From Cytobacillus solani (GTDB lineage: Bacteria; Bacillota; Bacilli; Bacillales; Cytobacillaceae), in contig NZ_LJIX01000006.1 of NCBI RefSeq assembly GCF_001420595.1, positions 2,465,058 through 2,529,057 on the forward strand: a stretch of 64,000 bases of DNA, in the 5' to 3' direction. Shown in pieces: positions 1 through 8,118 of the stretch. Made by a program: the position numbers and the translations under genes. The first letter of the stretch is position 1. Each line of letters starts with the position of its first letter. The notes under the pieces are model-generated. The model had not been told where the DNA came from. It made no database searches and saw only the letters and a program-made list of their open reading frames with translations.

Positions 1-946
1 CAATTCCCCATACATCAATTTTCGCACCTTGCCCCTTTAAATTCAAGATTGTATATTCATCTAGATCATTAGAGGCGATAATTTTCGTTTGATAGAAACC
101 TGCAGCATCAAGCATTTTCCTGGCTTCCTTTGATAGATAAGCAAGGTCACCGCTATCTAGCCGAATACCGACAAAGTTAATCTTATCCCCCAGCTCTTGA
201 GCTACTTTTATGGCATTTGGTATTCCGGATTTCAATGTATCATATGTATCTACAAGAAATACACAATTTTTGTGTCTTTCAGCATACTTATGAAAAGCTG
301 TATATTCATCACGGTATGCTTGTACGAGTGCATGTGCATGTGTACCAGAAACAGGCATGCCAAATTTCTTCCCAGCTCTTGCATTTGATGTGGATTGAAA
401 GCCGCCAATATAAGCAGCCCTTGCTCCCCAAATGGCAGCATCCATTTCATGTGCCCGTCTTGTTCCAAACTCCATCGCTATTTCCTCACCAACGACTTCT
501 TTAATTCGCGCGGCCTTCGTTGCAATTAATGTTTGATAATTAATAATGTTCAACAAGGCTGTTTCAATTAATTGTGCCTGCGCAAGCGGTGCCTCTACTC
601 GCATAATTGGTTCATTCCCGAATACTAGCTCCCCTTCTTCTAAAGAACGAATGGAACCTGTAAATGTAAGGGAGCGTAAATATTCAAGAAAATCTTCTTT
701 ATAATGCAATTCATCACGTAAATAGGCGATATCACTGTCTGAAAAACGGAATTGCTCAATAAATTCAATGACTCTTTCTAAGCCAGCAAATATGCTATAT
801 CCATTCCCAAAGGGAATTTTACGAAAATAAACTTCAAAGACTGCTTTTTTATTATGAATATGGTCATTCCAATACGTTTCTGCCATATTAATTTGGTATA
901 AATCTGTATGTAAAGAAAGACTGTCATCATTATATGATGTGCTCAT
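1..946 (-). CDS. pncB: nicotinate phosphoribosyltransferase (3' end beyond window)
   Basis: The reverse strand reads open from an ATG at 944-946 to the left edge (315 codons), starting MSTSYNDDSLSLHTDLYQIN. A ribosome site GGGGAGGTAA lies at 951-960. Family hallmarks visible are the N-terminal TDLYQINM-like segment, FGTRRAHEMDAAIWGARAAY, the GTHAHA active-site region and LDSGDLAYLSKEARK. The enzyme makes nicotinate mononucleotide from nicotinate and PRPP, with ATP hydrolysis, in the cytosolic NAD salvage (Preiss-Handler) pathway. Bacterial members are about 480-490 residues, so roughly the C-terminal third lies outside the window. No downstream partner can be seen. Forward-strand frames across this stretch are antisense shadows. 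Confidence 0.94.
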   Translation of the reverse strand, partial: MSTSYNDDSLSLHTDLYQINMAETYWNDHIHNKKAVFEVYFRKIPFGNGYSIFAGLERVIEFIEQFRFSDSDIAYLRDELHYKEDFLEYLRSLTFTGSIRSLEEGELVFGNEPIMRVEAPLAQAQLIETALLNIINYQTLIATKAARIKEVVGEEIAMEFGTRRAHEMDAAIWGARAAYIGGFQSTSNARAGKKFGMPVSGTHAHALVQAYRDEYTAFHKYAERHKNCVFLVDTYDTLKSGIPNAIKVAQELGDKINFVGIRLDSGDLAYLSKEARKMLDAAGFYQTKIIASNDLDEYTILNLKGQGAKIDVWGI

Positions 947-1038
947 AAATTTACCTCCCCTTGTAAGCGATTAGTATTGTTATATTACCCTGAAATAAGT
1001 ATGATTACACAAGCCATGTTACATCAAGGAAAAAGAGC

Positions 1039-1102
1039 TTGACAAAAGATTAAGAAAATATTATTTTAATATTGTTAACTCTATTGTATTTATAGTTAAC
1101 AT
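1039..1102 (+). promoter_or_regulatory. bioY promoter with BirA (biotin) operator
   Basis: A TTGACA -35 box sits at 1039-1044, followed by an AT-rich -10 region near 1059-1067. The sequence TTGTTAAC (1072-1079), 15 bases, GTTAACA (1095-1101) is a perfect match to the half-sites and spacing of the BirA operator. This implies repression by biotinoyl-AMP-loaded BirA when biotin is plentiful. Confidence 0.85.
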
Positions 1103-1118
1103 AGAGAGGAGTACGGAG

Positions 1119-1700
1119 ATGACAAATCAGCAACTGAAATTAAGATCTATGATTGTTACTGCATTATTCGCTGCTATTATCGGTGTTTTGGCACAAATAA
1201 CAATTCCCCTCCCGCAAGTTCCGATAACTGGACAAACACTGGCCATCGGATTAGCTGCAACGATTCTCGGTTCCCGCTATGGAACGCTTTCAGTTTTACT
1301 ATATTTAATCATTGGTTCAACTGGTGTACCTGTATTTGCAGAACTTTCAGGTGGAATTTCTAAATTGGTTGGACCAACAGGTGGCTTTTTAGTTGGTTTT
1401 GTACCAGCAGCATTTATCATAGGCTTCTATATGGAAAAAACAAGTTTTACTTTTAAAAATGCAATGATTGCAAATACAATCGGGATGATCATTACTTTAG
1501 CATTTGGAACCACTTGGCTAAAAATATCAGCGGATCTTACATGGACAATGGCTTTAGCTGGCGGGTTTACTCCGTTCCTCGTAGTTGGTTTGATTAAAGC
1601 AGCACTTGCATCATGGATCGGCATCATCATTCGAAAAAGATTAGTTTCTGCAAAGCTCTTATTTTCCACTCATCCTAATATTAAGCAAGAATCACTATAA
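1119..1700 (+). CDS. bioY: biotin transporter BioY (ECF S-component)
   Basis: This 193-residue membrane protein has about six hydrophobic segments and the BioY signature around LVGPTGGFLVGFVPAA (near residues 88-103). BioY is the substrate-capture subunit of an energy-coupling-factor transporter; it binds biotin and works with a shared EcfA/A'/T module encoded elsewhere. The ATG at 1119 is preceded by GAGAGGAGTACGG. The upstream BirA operator independently supports biotin as the substrate. The gene stands alone and ends at a strong palindromic terminator. The length is normal for the family. Confidence 0.95.
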   Translation: MTNQQLKLRSMIVTALFAAIIGVLAQITIPLPQVPITGQTLAIGLAATILGSRYGTLSVLLYLIIGSTGVPVFAELSGGISKLVGPTGGFLVGFVPAAFIIGFYMEKTSFTFKNAMIANTIGMIITLAFGTTWLKISADLTWTMALAGGFTPFLVVGLIKAALASWIGIIIRKRLVSAKLLFSTHPNIKQESL

Positions 1701-1705
1701 AAGTA

Positions 1706-1735
1706 AGGGGCTGTTGATCAACAGCCCCTATTTTC
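1706..1735 (+). terminator. palindromic terminator of bioY
   Basis: A 24-base perfect palindrome (1706-1729; arms AGGGGCTGTTGA / TCAACAGCCCCT) is followed by TATTTT. The stop codon of the convergent gene overlaps its right end, so it may stop transcription from both sides. Confidence 0.85.
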
Positions 1736-2651
1736 GTATATGTTTCTTCACCATAAAATGCCTCATAATAAATGGCGTCCCCAAAATAGCTGGAATGATG
1801 TAATAGCTTAGACGGTAAAACATTATAATTAACAGGCTAAGTTCTGCAGGCACACCCTTTGTCTCCATTCCAATTAGAAAAACGAGATCAAAGGAGCCAA
1901 TTCCCCCAGGAATCAGGCTTATAATACCAGCACATGCAGAAATGATTACAATTGGAAATACTTTCGTAAAAGGGACAGACACACCTAAAAAATTTGCGAT
2001 TCCCCATATACAGATGACAACAAATAACCACTCAAATATAGAGACAGCCATTAATTCACTAATATAGCCTCGTTTTACATGTCCTAAGTTCCAAAAGGAC
2101 TTTTTAAGAAAGAATACGATCAAGAGAATAGGCGTGTATAAGGCAATGGCTAAGACAGCAATCTTAATAAATTTCACTTCGGAATAAACATGCATGTCGG
2201 AAAAGACAGTGATCCAGGATAGAATGGAAAGTCCTGACAAATAAAACAGTGATAATTTAGCAATTGTCTGGATATATGGTGTGTCATTCCTTACGTGAGA
2301 TTTATAATAAAAGGATCGCAATGTTGTTCCTGCAACTCCGCCAAATCCGATAAGATTAGAAAAAGCATTAGCTGCAAGCGAAAAAAAGATGAGCTTTCTT
2401 TTCGGTATGTATATATGAAAAATTTGAAGTAAAATGACATCATAGAAAAACATTGGAGTAAGGGAAATTAAGCCAAGGAATAAAATAAATAAAAGTTTAT
2501 TTAATGCAAGCTTGTCCAAATAATGATTAAGCAGCTGCCAATTAAAATCTTTGAAAATTTCCTTTGATTCAAAGGCAAGTATGAATAATATAAAAATGGG
2601 AATCAATATTTTTAAATATTTCACGAGTGTTTTTTGCTTTGGTAATAACAA
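1728..2651 (-). CDS. MprF-like lysylphosphatidylglycerol synthase transmembrane-domain protein (UPF0104/YbhN type)
   Basis: This 307-residue protein has about eight membrane segments and the motif SLIPGGIGSFDLVF near residue 240, typical of the membrane (flippase-like) domain of MprF and of stand-alone YbhN-type proteins. Full MprF is roughly 850 residues with a cytosolic aminoacyl-transferase domain; that domain is absent here, so lysyl-PG synthesis should not be inferred. A role in lipid translocation is plausible but unproven. The start appears to be TTG (2649-2651) after a GGTGGGG ribosome site. It is monocistronic and convergent with bioY. Confidence 0.8.
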   Translation of the reverse strand: MLLPKQKTLVKYLKILIPIFILFILAFESKEIFKDFNWQLLNHYLDKLALNKLLFILFLGLISLTPMFFYDVILLQIFHIYIPKRKLIFFSLAANAFSNLIGFGGVAGTTLRSFYYKSHVRNDTPYIQTIAKLSLFYLSGLSILSWITVFSDMHVYSEVKFIKIAVLAIALYTPILLIVFFLKKSFWNLGHVKRGYISELMAVSIFEWLFVVICIWGIANFLGVSVPFTKVFPIVIISACAGIISLIPGGIGSFDLVFLIGMETKGVPAELSLLIIMFYRLSYYIIPAILGTPFIMRHFMVKKHIRK

Positions 2652-2824
2652 AATACCCCACCGTTCTAAATTAATCAGTCTACCTACTATTCTATTACTC
2701 TATTCCCTTGTGTTCAACAGGAAACCTTGAGTATCAAAAATCAATGGATAATGTTCTTAATTGCTTAAAACGATAATTTACTCTATAATTTACCCATTGG
2801 CCTTAAGTAATGAGGTGAAAAAAC

Positions 2825-3115
2825 ATGACTGAATTTTTAATTGATATTTCGAATATTCCCACTGAATACACAATTTATGCAAGCTTTCTTTTAGGAATGA
2901 TAGTTAAGTTTCTTTGGGTTTGGAAGATTGAATATCATTTTTATGACTCATTAAATACTGCAAATAAATTAGAAACATCAACCAATTTACCGATTCAGCA
3001 GTTATTTTATTATAAATATAGAAATCCATTATTAATTTGGATGATTAAATGCATTCGTAGCAAACAAAGTCCTGGTGATGATCCAGAAGGTGCTTCTCCT
3101 CTAATTGTTACATGA
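2825..3115 (+). CDS. mifM: MifM-like translation-arrest sensor peptide for membrane insertion
   Basis: This 96-residue peptide has one N-terminal membrane segment (about residues 16-33) and sits 29 bases upstream of yidC2, the exact place of MifM in Bacillus subtilis (95 residues). Its C-terminus, IWMIKCIRSKQSPGDDPEGA, aligns by my recollection with the B. subtilis arrest region WIRKVFRMNSPVNDEEDAG: Trp-Ile-basic, Arg, Ser-Pro at residues 82-83 and an acidic cluster at 85-88 all coincide. MifM senses low insertase activity by self-arrest, which opens the yidC2 ribosome site. The ribosome site here is GAGGTG before ATG. Similarity in the N-terminal half is low, so the call rests on the C-terminus, length and position. 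Confidence 0.75.
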   Translation: MTEFLIDISNIPTEYTIYASFLLGMIVKFLWVWKIEYHFYDSLNTANKLETSTNLPIQQLFYYKYRNPLLIWMIKCIRSKQSPGDDPEGASPLIVT

Positions 3116-3136
3116 TTTATTAACTATTATGAGGAG
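3096..3136 (+). promoter_or_regulatory. stem-loop sequestering the yidC2 ribosome-binding site
   Basis: CTCCTC (3096-3101), inside the last codons of the sensor peptide, is complementary to the GAGGAG ribosome site (3131-3136). The stem continues as TAAT/ATTA and GTTA/TAAC with one bulge and one mismatch, leaving a 10-base loop at 3111-3120. A ribosome arrested near codons 85-88 (3077-3088) would cover or melt the left arm and free the site, as in the mifM-yqjG system. Confidence 0.75.
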
Positions 3137-3144
3137 TGACAAAT

Positions 3145-3930
3145 ATGAAAAATCAGAAAAACATTCATTTATTTTTGTTGCTTGCAGCGGGAACAATGCT
3201 TTTATCCGCATGTAGCGCACCAAATACTCAAAATAGCGATGGTTTCTTCCAAAAGTTCGTTGTTGAACCATTTGCTTCTTTAATCCATGGAGTGGCTGTT
3301 CTCTTTCATGATAATTATGGGATTGCAATTATTGTGATTACACTTGCCATTCGATTATTGTTAATGCCTTTAATGTTAAAACAATATAAAAAACAGCAAA
3401 TAATGAAAGAGAAAATGGATGTTCTTAAGCCAGAAATGGATAACATCCAAAAAAAATTAAAAGCAGCGAAGGATCAGAAAGAACAGCAAAAGCTACAGCA
3501 AGAGATGTTTGCCCTTTACAAGAAGCATAATGTCAATCCGCTTAATATGGGGTGCCTTCCAATCCTAATTCAAATGCCTATATTAATGGGATTTTATTAT
3601 GCGATTAGAGGCTCTGAGGAAATCGCTGCCCATTCGTTTTTATGGTTTAATCTTGGTCATTCAGATATATGGATAACAGCTGTTGCTGGGATCGTTTATT
3701 ACTTACAGTTCAAAGTTTCACAGGCGAATATGCCTGCTCAAACTCAGCAGCAAATGAAGTTTATGGGGCTTCTCTCCCCTATTATGATTGTTTTAATTTC
3801 ATTAAATGCACCAGCTGCTTTGCCTTTGTATTGGACAGTCGGAGGTATTTTCTTAACCTTGCAAACTCTGCTTGGGAGAAAACTTTATCCATCCGAGAAA
3901 TCAAAAAATACAGAAGTAAGCTCAAATTAA
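3145..3930 (+). CDS. yidC2: membrane protein insertase YidC2 (OxaA2)
   Basis: This protein of 261 residues begins with a lipoprotein signal peptide ending LLSACS (lipobox), followed by five predicted membrane segments and the hydrophilic, basic cytosolic loop typical of YidC/Oxa1 (about residues 75-130). It inserts proteins into the cytoplasmic membrane alone or with SecYEG. ATG at 3145 is preferred over the GTG at 3136 because that GTG overlaps the GAGGAG ribosome site. The MifM-like leader and masking stem-loop argue that this is the inducible second insertase (YqjG type) rather than SpoIIIJ. Motifs such as NMGCLPILIQMPILMGFYYA are canonical. Confidence 0.93.
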   Translation: MKNQKNIHLFLLLAAGTMLLSACSAPNTQNSDGFFQKFVVEPFASLIHGVAVLFHDNYGIAIIVITLAIRLLLMPLMLKQYKKQQIMKEKMDVLKPEMDNIQKKLKAAKDQKEQQKLQQEMFALYKKHNVNPLNMGCLPILIQMPILMGFYYAIRGSEEIAAHSFLWFNLGHSDIWITAVAGIVYYLQFKVSQANMPAQTQQQMKFMGLLSPIMIVLISLNAPAALPLYWTVGGIFLTLQTLLGRKLYPSEKSKNTEVSSN

Positions 3931-3935
3931 CAATG

Positions 3936-3969
3936 AAGGAGTATAGCCGATATGCTATACTCCTTTTCC
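3936..3969. terminator. bidirectional terminator between yidC2 and crcB
   Basis: Arms AAGGAGTATAGC (3936-3947) and GCTATACTCCTT (3954-3965) flank a short loop, with TTTTCC following on the forward strand. The crcB stop codon lies in the right arm. Confidence 0.75.
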
Positions 3970-4326
3970 TATTTTTCCTAAAAGCATCCCAAGGAAAGCA
4001 AGGGTAATTCCTCCTGCATAGGTAACTGCAATATAAAAGAGTCCTGACGTTTTTTCTCTGCCTTCCAGCAGCTTTACTGCTTCTAAATTAAAGGTTGAAA
4101 ACGTTGTAAAAGCGCCCATAAAACCTGTTCCAAGAAGTAAGGTCAACTTATCATCTTCTGCTGCCCCGAGTAGATAGCCTAATAAAAAGGAGCCCATCAA
4201 GTTTACTGTTAAAGTACCAAATGGTATCTTTCCTGGGTATTTTCTTTGAAGATAAGAAGTTGCTAAATAGCGGCAAATGGCTCCAAAAGATCCACCTATT
4301 GCAACTAAACATATATGAAACAACAT
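3955..4326 (-). CDS. crcB: fluoride channel CrcB/Fluc, subunit of a tandem pair
   Basis: This 123-residue protein has four membrane segments and the Fluc signatures GGSFGAICRYLAT, NLMGSFLLG and FSTFNLEAV. Fluc channels export fluoride as dual-topology dimers. Its ATG at 4324-4326 directly abuts the TAG of the upstream paralogue, with no intervening base, so the two are almost certainly co-translated. Paired genes usually form a heterodimer of oppositely oriented subunits. I searched the upstream region for a fluoride riboswitch and did not recognise one. Confidence 0.93.
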   Translation of the reverse strand: MLFHICLVAIGGSFGAICRYLATSYLQRKYPGKIPFGTLTVNLMGSFLLGYLLGAAEDDKLTLLLGTGFMGAFTTFSTFNLEAVKLLEGREKTSGLFYIAVTYAGGITLAFLGMLLGKIGKGV

Positions 4327-4710
4327 CTATTTATGTCCTCTCTTTTTTAATGTACGGAAGTAGCCTAACCAAGCTGCCCCCAGCCCTCCAAATAAACTAA
4401 TCAAAATGTATAGAAACACCAGACTAATTTCTCCATTATCAATGAGATTGATTATATCCGTGTTTAAGGTTGACATGGTTGTATAAGAACCGATTGCTCC
4501 TGTACCAATTGACAGAACTAACATGCGGTTTTCCTTCTCATTTTCACTGTACATCCTCGTGAAAACACCTAAGAAAAACGATCCGGTCAAATTTGCAATA
4601 AGGGTTCCAAATGGAAAAGCATGGATCCATAAATGATCAGACCAAACAGAAATAAAATAGCGTAGCAAGCTGCCGACAATCCCGCCAATTCCAATAAAAA
4701 CATAAGTCAT
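4327..4710 (-). CDS. crcB: fluoride channel CrcB/Fluc, first subunit of the pair
   Basis: This 127-residue protein with four membrane segments has GGIVGSLLRYFIS near the N-terminus, NLTGSFFLG in the second segment and the polar-track YTTMSTLNTD, all typical of Fluc. It is first in a two-gene unit with the adjacent crcB. The start ATG at 4708-4710 follows a purine-rich stretch (GCAGGGAAGAAGC). The C-terminus is lysine/arginine rich, suggesting a cytosolic end. Expected function: passive fluoride efflux protecting enolase and pyrophosphatase. Confidence 0.92.
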   Translation of the reverse strand: MTYVFIGIGGIVGSLLRYFISVWSDHLWIHAFPFGTLIANLTGSFFLGVFTRMYSENEKENRMLVLSIGTGAIGSYTTMSTLNTDIINLIDNGEISLVFLYILISLFGGLGAAWLGYFRTLKKRGHK

Positions 4711-4852
4711 GCTTCTTCCCTGCTTTCCACACTTTTACCTCCCTATCATATCATTCATAAGGAAAAAATCTCATCATTATGAAAAATAAAGCATGGATAA
4801 CTACTATTTAAGTAGGAAAAATAGATATGAATGAATTGAAAGGAGTGAGTGA

Positions 4853-5416
4853 ATGTTGAAATATAAATGGATGATTACTGCAGCTTTAACGGCTGTTTTC
4901 CTAACTGCATGCGGGGCAAATAACAATGGAAATGATACAGCTCTCGGAAACCGTGATGTAACGGATCCTGTACGTGTAAATGATGGGAATCGCTTTAATG
5001 GTACAAATGATCTGAACGACCTTGATCCTTTGCTCCGGGTGAGAAATAACCCGCAAAATGACAATAATGATTCACCGAGAATGAGAGTAGCTGATAAAGC
5101 AGCAGATCGAATTGCGGCAATGCCAGAAGTAAAAGATGTCAATGTAATTGTTACAGATGATAATGCTTATGTTGCCGCACAGCTTGGTGAAGGTGTTGAG
5201 TTAACACGTGTAGTTGAAAGAAAGATTGCTGATCAGGTGAAAGCGGTTGATCAAGAGATTGACGATGTATATGTATCAGCAAACCCAGATTTTTATGATC
5301 GAATGACTTCCTATTCAAATGATATTCGTAATGGGGAACCAATGGAAGGTTTATTTGAAGAGTTCACAGAAAGTGTCCGCAGGATGTTTCCTTCAAATGT
5401 AAATAATCAACGGTAA
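4853..5416 (+). CDS. YhcN/YlaJ family spore lipoprotein
   Basis: This 187-residue protein has a lipoprotein signal (lipobox LTAC near residues 17-20) followed by an Asn/Asp-rich low-complexity stretch (about residues 22-68). A compact C-terminal domain contains ADRIAAMPEVKDVNVIVTDD and YVAAQLGEGVE, the YhcN/YlaJ signature. Members are lipoproteins found in the spore inner membrane or needed for normal germination and outgrowth. The ribosome site AAAGGAGTGAGTGA precedes the ATG. I could not identify a convincing SigG promoter by eye. It is monocistronic, with a terminator at 5426-5462. Confidence 0.88.
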   Translation: MLKYKWMITAALTAVFLTACGANNNGNDTALGNRDVTDPVRVNDGNRFNGTNDLNDLDPLLRVRNNPQNDNNDSPRMRVADKAADRIAAMPEVKDVNVIVTDDNAYVAAQLGEGVELTRVVERKIADQVKAVDQEIDDVYVSANPDFYDRMTSYSNDIRNGEPMEGLFEEFTESVRRMFPSNVNNQR

Positions 5417-5425
5417 TGACTAATA

Positions 5426-5462
5426 AGAAAAGAGGATCAAAAGTTGATCCTCTTTTCCTTTA
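5426..5462 (+). terminator. terminator of the YhcN-family gene
   Basis: Arms GAAAAGAGGATCAA and TTGATCCTCTTTTC flank a three-base loop, followed by CTTTATTTC. It also lies against the end of the reverse-strand GNAT remnant. Confidence 0.85.
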
Positions 5463-5693
5463 TTTCATTTTTTCTAGAAGGAGCTTTTTTACCATTGGCC
5501 ACTCTTCTTTTAAGATGCTAAAGTATACGGTATCACGAGCAAAGCCATCTGAAATAATTCTATCCTTTCGCAGTACTCCTTCTTTCACGGCACCAAGACG
5601 GGCAATGGCCTGCTGAGATCGTGTATTTCTTGCATCCGTTTTGAAAAAAACACGATTCAACTGCCAGATTTCAAATGCATGAGTGAGCAGCAA
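5460..5693 (-). pseudogene. C-terminal remnant of a GNAT acetyltransferase (RimJ/RimL type)
   Basis: The 77-codon frame encodes only the second half of a GNAT fold: HAFEIWQLNRVFFKTDARN, RSQQAIARLGAVKEGVLRKD and a final beta-strand region with DTVYFSILKEEWP. Intact members are about 170-190 residues and carry an N-terminal half with the acceptor site, which is missing. The bases just upstream (5694-5728) do not continue the homology in any frame I could follow, and no ribosome site precedes the first ATG. I read it as a truncated, probably non-functional gene. Confidence 0.75.
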
Positions 5694-5728
5694 GTATTTA
5701 CATTTTTACTGACAGTTCCTTTCTCCCA

Positions 5729-5932
5729 TTATGCATTTTGGAAATAATCTTTGTAAAATCCGCCAACTTTTCCTGAATTATCAATAATAAAATAAAATTC
5801 CTCAGTTTCATTTTTTACTTCATACGTTTTGCCAGCTGTTAACGCTCTGTTCACGATATATTTAGCAGCATCTGTGTGCACACATTTAACCTTTTTCACT
5901 GTCTCTCGTTCATGCCAATTAAGATGAATCAT
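5729..5932 (-). CDS. small conserved Bacillaceae protein (DUF6501-like)
   Basis: This 67-residue soluble protein carries VKCVHTDAAKYIVNRALTAG and YEVKNETEEFYFIIDNSGKV, which I recall as the DUF6501 pattern of short Bacillus proteins of the same length. The function is unknown. The ATG at 5930-5932 is preceded by AAGGAGTTGCTACA, a good ribosome site. The fold is probably a small beta-barrel. It has no operon partner; the next gene upstream is separated by about 50 bases and could share a transcript. Confidence 0.65.
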   Translation of the reverse strand: MIHLNWHERETVKKVKCVHTDAAKYIVNRALTAGKTYEVKNETEEFYFIIDNSGKVGGFYKDYFQNA

Positions 5933-5980
5933 TGTAGCAACTCCTTCATTCTTTATATTTAATAGTATAAAGAATTGGAG

Positions 5981-6217
5981 CTACTTCCTGCAAGATGATT
6001 CTCGTTTTTTTGAATTTGACTTTGAATGGGGGTAAATTTTCATTCGAATACTTCTGATCTTTTCTTCATCAAAAGTAAATATTTCAGTCGTAATCACATT
6101 CTTTAATGTAATATAGGTGATTTCACATATTCGGTCTATTCGAATAAATTCTAGAAATTCATAAGTCCGCCCATCGTAAACTAATTCTAATAAACGTGCA
6201 TTCGCAAAATTATCCAT
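5981..6217 (-). CDS. hypothetical protein, 78 residues
   Basis: I do not recognise this protein. The ATG at 6215-6217 is preceded by AAAGAGGGTTACTAAA and is preferred over an upstream ATG at 6262 that has no ribosome site. The sequence alternates hydrophobic and charged residues (RLLELVYDGRTYEFLEFIRI), suggesting a small beta-rich domain. It ends in a strongly basic, serine-rich tail. No membrane segment or signal peptide is visible. It may be co-transcribed with the downstream 67-residue gene. Confidence 0.55.
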   Translation of the reverse strand: MDNFANARLLELVYDGRTYEFLEFIRIDRICEITYITLKNVITTEIFTFDEEKIRSIRMKIYPHSKSNSKKRESSCRK

Positions 6218-6311
6218 TTTAGTAACCCTCTTTCTAAAAAGATGGCAATAGTTATATACCACCTATTTAGCATGTTTTAAACATTAAGAGGATAATGGAT
6301 CTTGGGAAAAT

Positions 6312-7964
6312 TCATTTCATCGAATTTACTCTTTCAATTTTTTCTTTCGCTTGCTCACGCAAACGGTATTTTTGAATTTTACCAGATGCTGTCATTGGGT
6401 AGGCATCCGTAAATTCAAAATGGCGAGGGATTTTATGACGAGAAATTTTTCCTTTGCAGTATTCACGTATGTCTTCGCTTGTAGCTAATTTACCTTCTTT
6501 TAATATAATCCATGCAACAACTTCTTCGCCAAATATCTCATCAGGTACACCAACAACCTGTACATCAAGGATGCTTGGGTGAGAGTATAGAAATTCCTCA
6601 ATTTCACGTGGATAAATATTTTCTCCGCCTCGGATGATCATATCCTTTAAACGGCCTGTGATTTTGCAGTAGCCATTTTCATCCATCACTGCTAAGTCTC
6701 CAGTATGGAGCCAGCCATCTTCATCAATTGCCTCTTTTGTTGCCCCAGGATTTTTGTAATAGCCCTTCATGACTTGATAGCCTCTTGAGCATAACTCCCC
6801 TTGTATCCCATTTGAGACTTCTTTACCTGTTCCCGGTTCCACCACCTTTACTTCAACATTTGGTAAAGCCTTACCTACCGACTCTACACGCAGTTCAATT
6901 GGATCATCTGTTCTTGTTTGTGTAATGACAGGAGATGATTCAGTTTGTCCATAGGCAATCGTAATTTCCCGTACACCCATTTTTTCAATCACTGCCTTCA
7001 TGACTTCAATGGGACAATTAGATCCTGCCATTACACCTGTACGGAGTGTAGAAAGATCATATTGATAGAAATCAGGATCGTTTAATTCGGAAATAAACAT
7101 AGTTGGTACCCCGTGGATAGCTGTACATTTCTCATCCTGAACAGTTTGAAGTACTGCTTTTGGATTAAATTCTTGAATGGGAACCATTGTTGCTCCAACA
7201 GAAACACATGCGAGCGTACCGATTACACAGCCGAAACAATGGAAGAATGGTACTGGAATACATAAACGGTCATCCTTTGTTAAACGCATGCAATGAGCGA
7301 TATTGAATGCATTATTTACAACATTATTATGTGTCAGCATGACACCCTTTGGAAAACCAGTTGTTCCTGATGTATATTGCATATTGATCACATCATCTGG
7401 ATCAAGGCTATTCAAGCGCTCATCAAGCAGGTTATCAGGCACTGCTTCACCTAAAGCTAAAATATCTTCCCAGCTAAATGTCCCTGGGTATCGATTTTCA
7501 CCAAGCACGATGACATTTTTTAAGAAAGGAAGTCGGCTGCACTGTAGGCGGCCAGGTTCACTCGTTTTTAATTCTGGCACGATTTCATACAGCATGTCTA
7601 TGTATGATGCATCTCGATAATGCTCCATTAGGATAATCGTTGTTGCATCAGATTGCTTTAATAAATATTCAAGCTCAGCTGTTCGATAATTTGTGTTAAC
7701 AGTAACGAGCACAGCTCCCATTTGACCTGTTGCAAATTGAGTAATGAGCCATTCTGGTGTATTGGTTGACCATGCAGCTATATGCTCTCCTTTTTCCAGT
7801 CCAAGTTTCATCAAGCCTTTTGCAGCACGTCTACAATATTCATCCAATTGCTTATACGTCAGCCTCAGTCCTCTATCTGCGTAGACAACTGCTTCATGAT
7901 CTGGATGCAGCTGTGCTTTTTCCTCTAATAGCTTCCCAACAGTGAAATGTAACAACTCTGACAT
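6312..7964 (-). CDS. medium/long-chain acyl-CoA synthetase (AMP-forming, YngI-like)
   Basis: This 550-residue member of the ANL superfamily has the AMP-binding P-loop YTSGTTGFPKGVMLTH, the A5 motif YGQTESSP, the TGD-containing motif (WLHTGDLAVMD) and the C-terminal A10 lysine in TASGKIQKYRLREQ. It should activate a carboxylic acid, probably a fatty acid, to acyl-CoA via acyl-AMP. The ATG at 7962-7964 is chosen because AAAGGGTGAT precedes it; the frame continues upstream without a ribosome site. Length matches B. subtilis YngI. Upstream, TGTAAGCGTTACA resembles a cre site but lacks one base. No beta-oxidation partners adjoin, so the substrate is unassigned. Confidence 0.88.
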   Translation of the reverse strand: MSELLHFTVGKLLEEKAQLHPDHEAVVYADRGLRLTYKQLDEYCRRAAKGLMKLGLEKGEHIAAWSTNTPEWLITQFATGQMGAVLVTVNTNYRTAELEYLLKQSDATTIILMEHYRDASYIDMLYEIVPELKTSEPGRLQCSRLPFLKNVIVLGENRYPGTFSWEDILALGEAVPDNLLDERLNSLDPDDVINMQYTSGTTGFPKGVMLTHNNVVNNAFNIAHCMRLTKDDRLCIPVPFFHCFGCVIGTLACVSVGATMVPIQEFNPKAVLQTVQDEKCTAIHGVPTMFISELNDPDFYQYDLSTLRTGVMAGSNCPIEVMKAVIEKMGVREITIAYGQTESSPVITQTRTDDPIELRVESVGKALPNVEVKVVEPGTGKEVSNGIQGELCSRGYQVMKGYYKNPGATKEAIDEDGWLHTGDLAVMDENGYCKITGRLKDMIIRGGENIYPREIEEFLYSHPSILDVQVVGVPDEIFGEEVVAWIILKEGKLATSEDIREYCKGKISRHKIPRHFEFTDAYPMTASGKIQKYRLREQAKEKIERVNSMK

Positions 7965-8079
7965 ATGAACATCACCCTTTCGTTTAAACAGTAAAAACAG
8001 AACCACCCTGTAACGCTTACATTTTATGTTATCACACATTACGTAATATTCAATATTTTCTAATAATGATAAATGGAAT

Positions 8080-8113
8080 AAAAAATGCGCTACTAGTTTG
8101 TAACGCATTTTTT
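8080..8113. terminator. bidirectional terminator between acyl-CoA ligase and VOC gene
   Basis: AAAAAATGCG (8080-8089) and CGCATTTTTT (8104-8113) form a stem with U-tracts on both strands, separating the two reverse-strand genes into different transcripts. Confidence 0.8.
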
Positions 8114-8118
8114 ATTAT

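Noticed and set aside
197-504. forward and reverse frames inside the pncB coding region
   Set aside because: They are shadows of the intact reverse-strand pncB frame, which shows clear family motifs.
4711-4852. fluoride riboswitch before crcB
   Set aside because: None of the conserved aptamer segments could be found on the reverse strand.
8008-8022. cre-like TGTAAGCGTTACA before the acyl-CoA ligase
   Set aside because: It lacks one base compared with the 14-base CcpA consensus, so I do not list it as a site.
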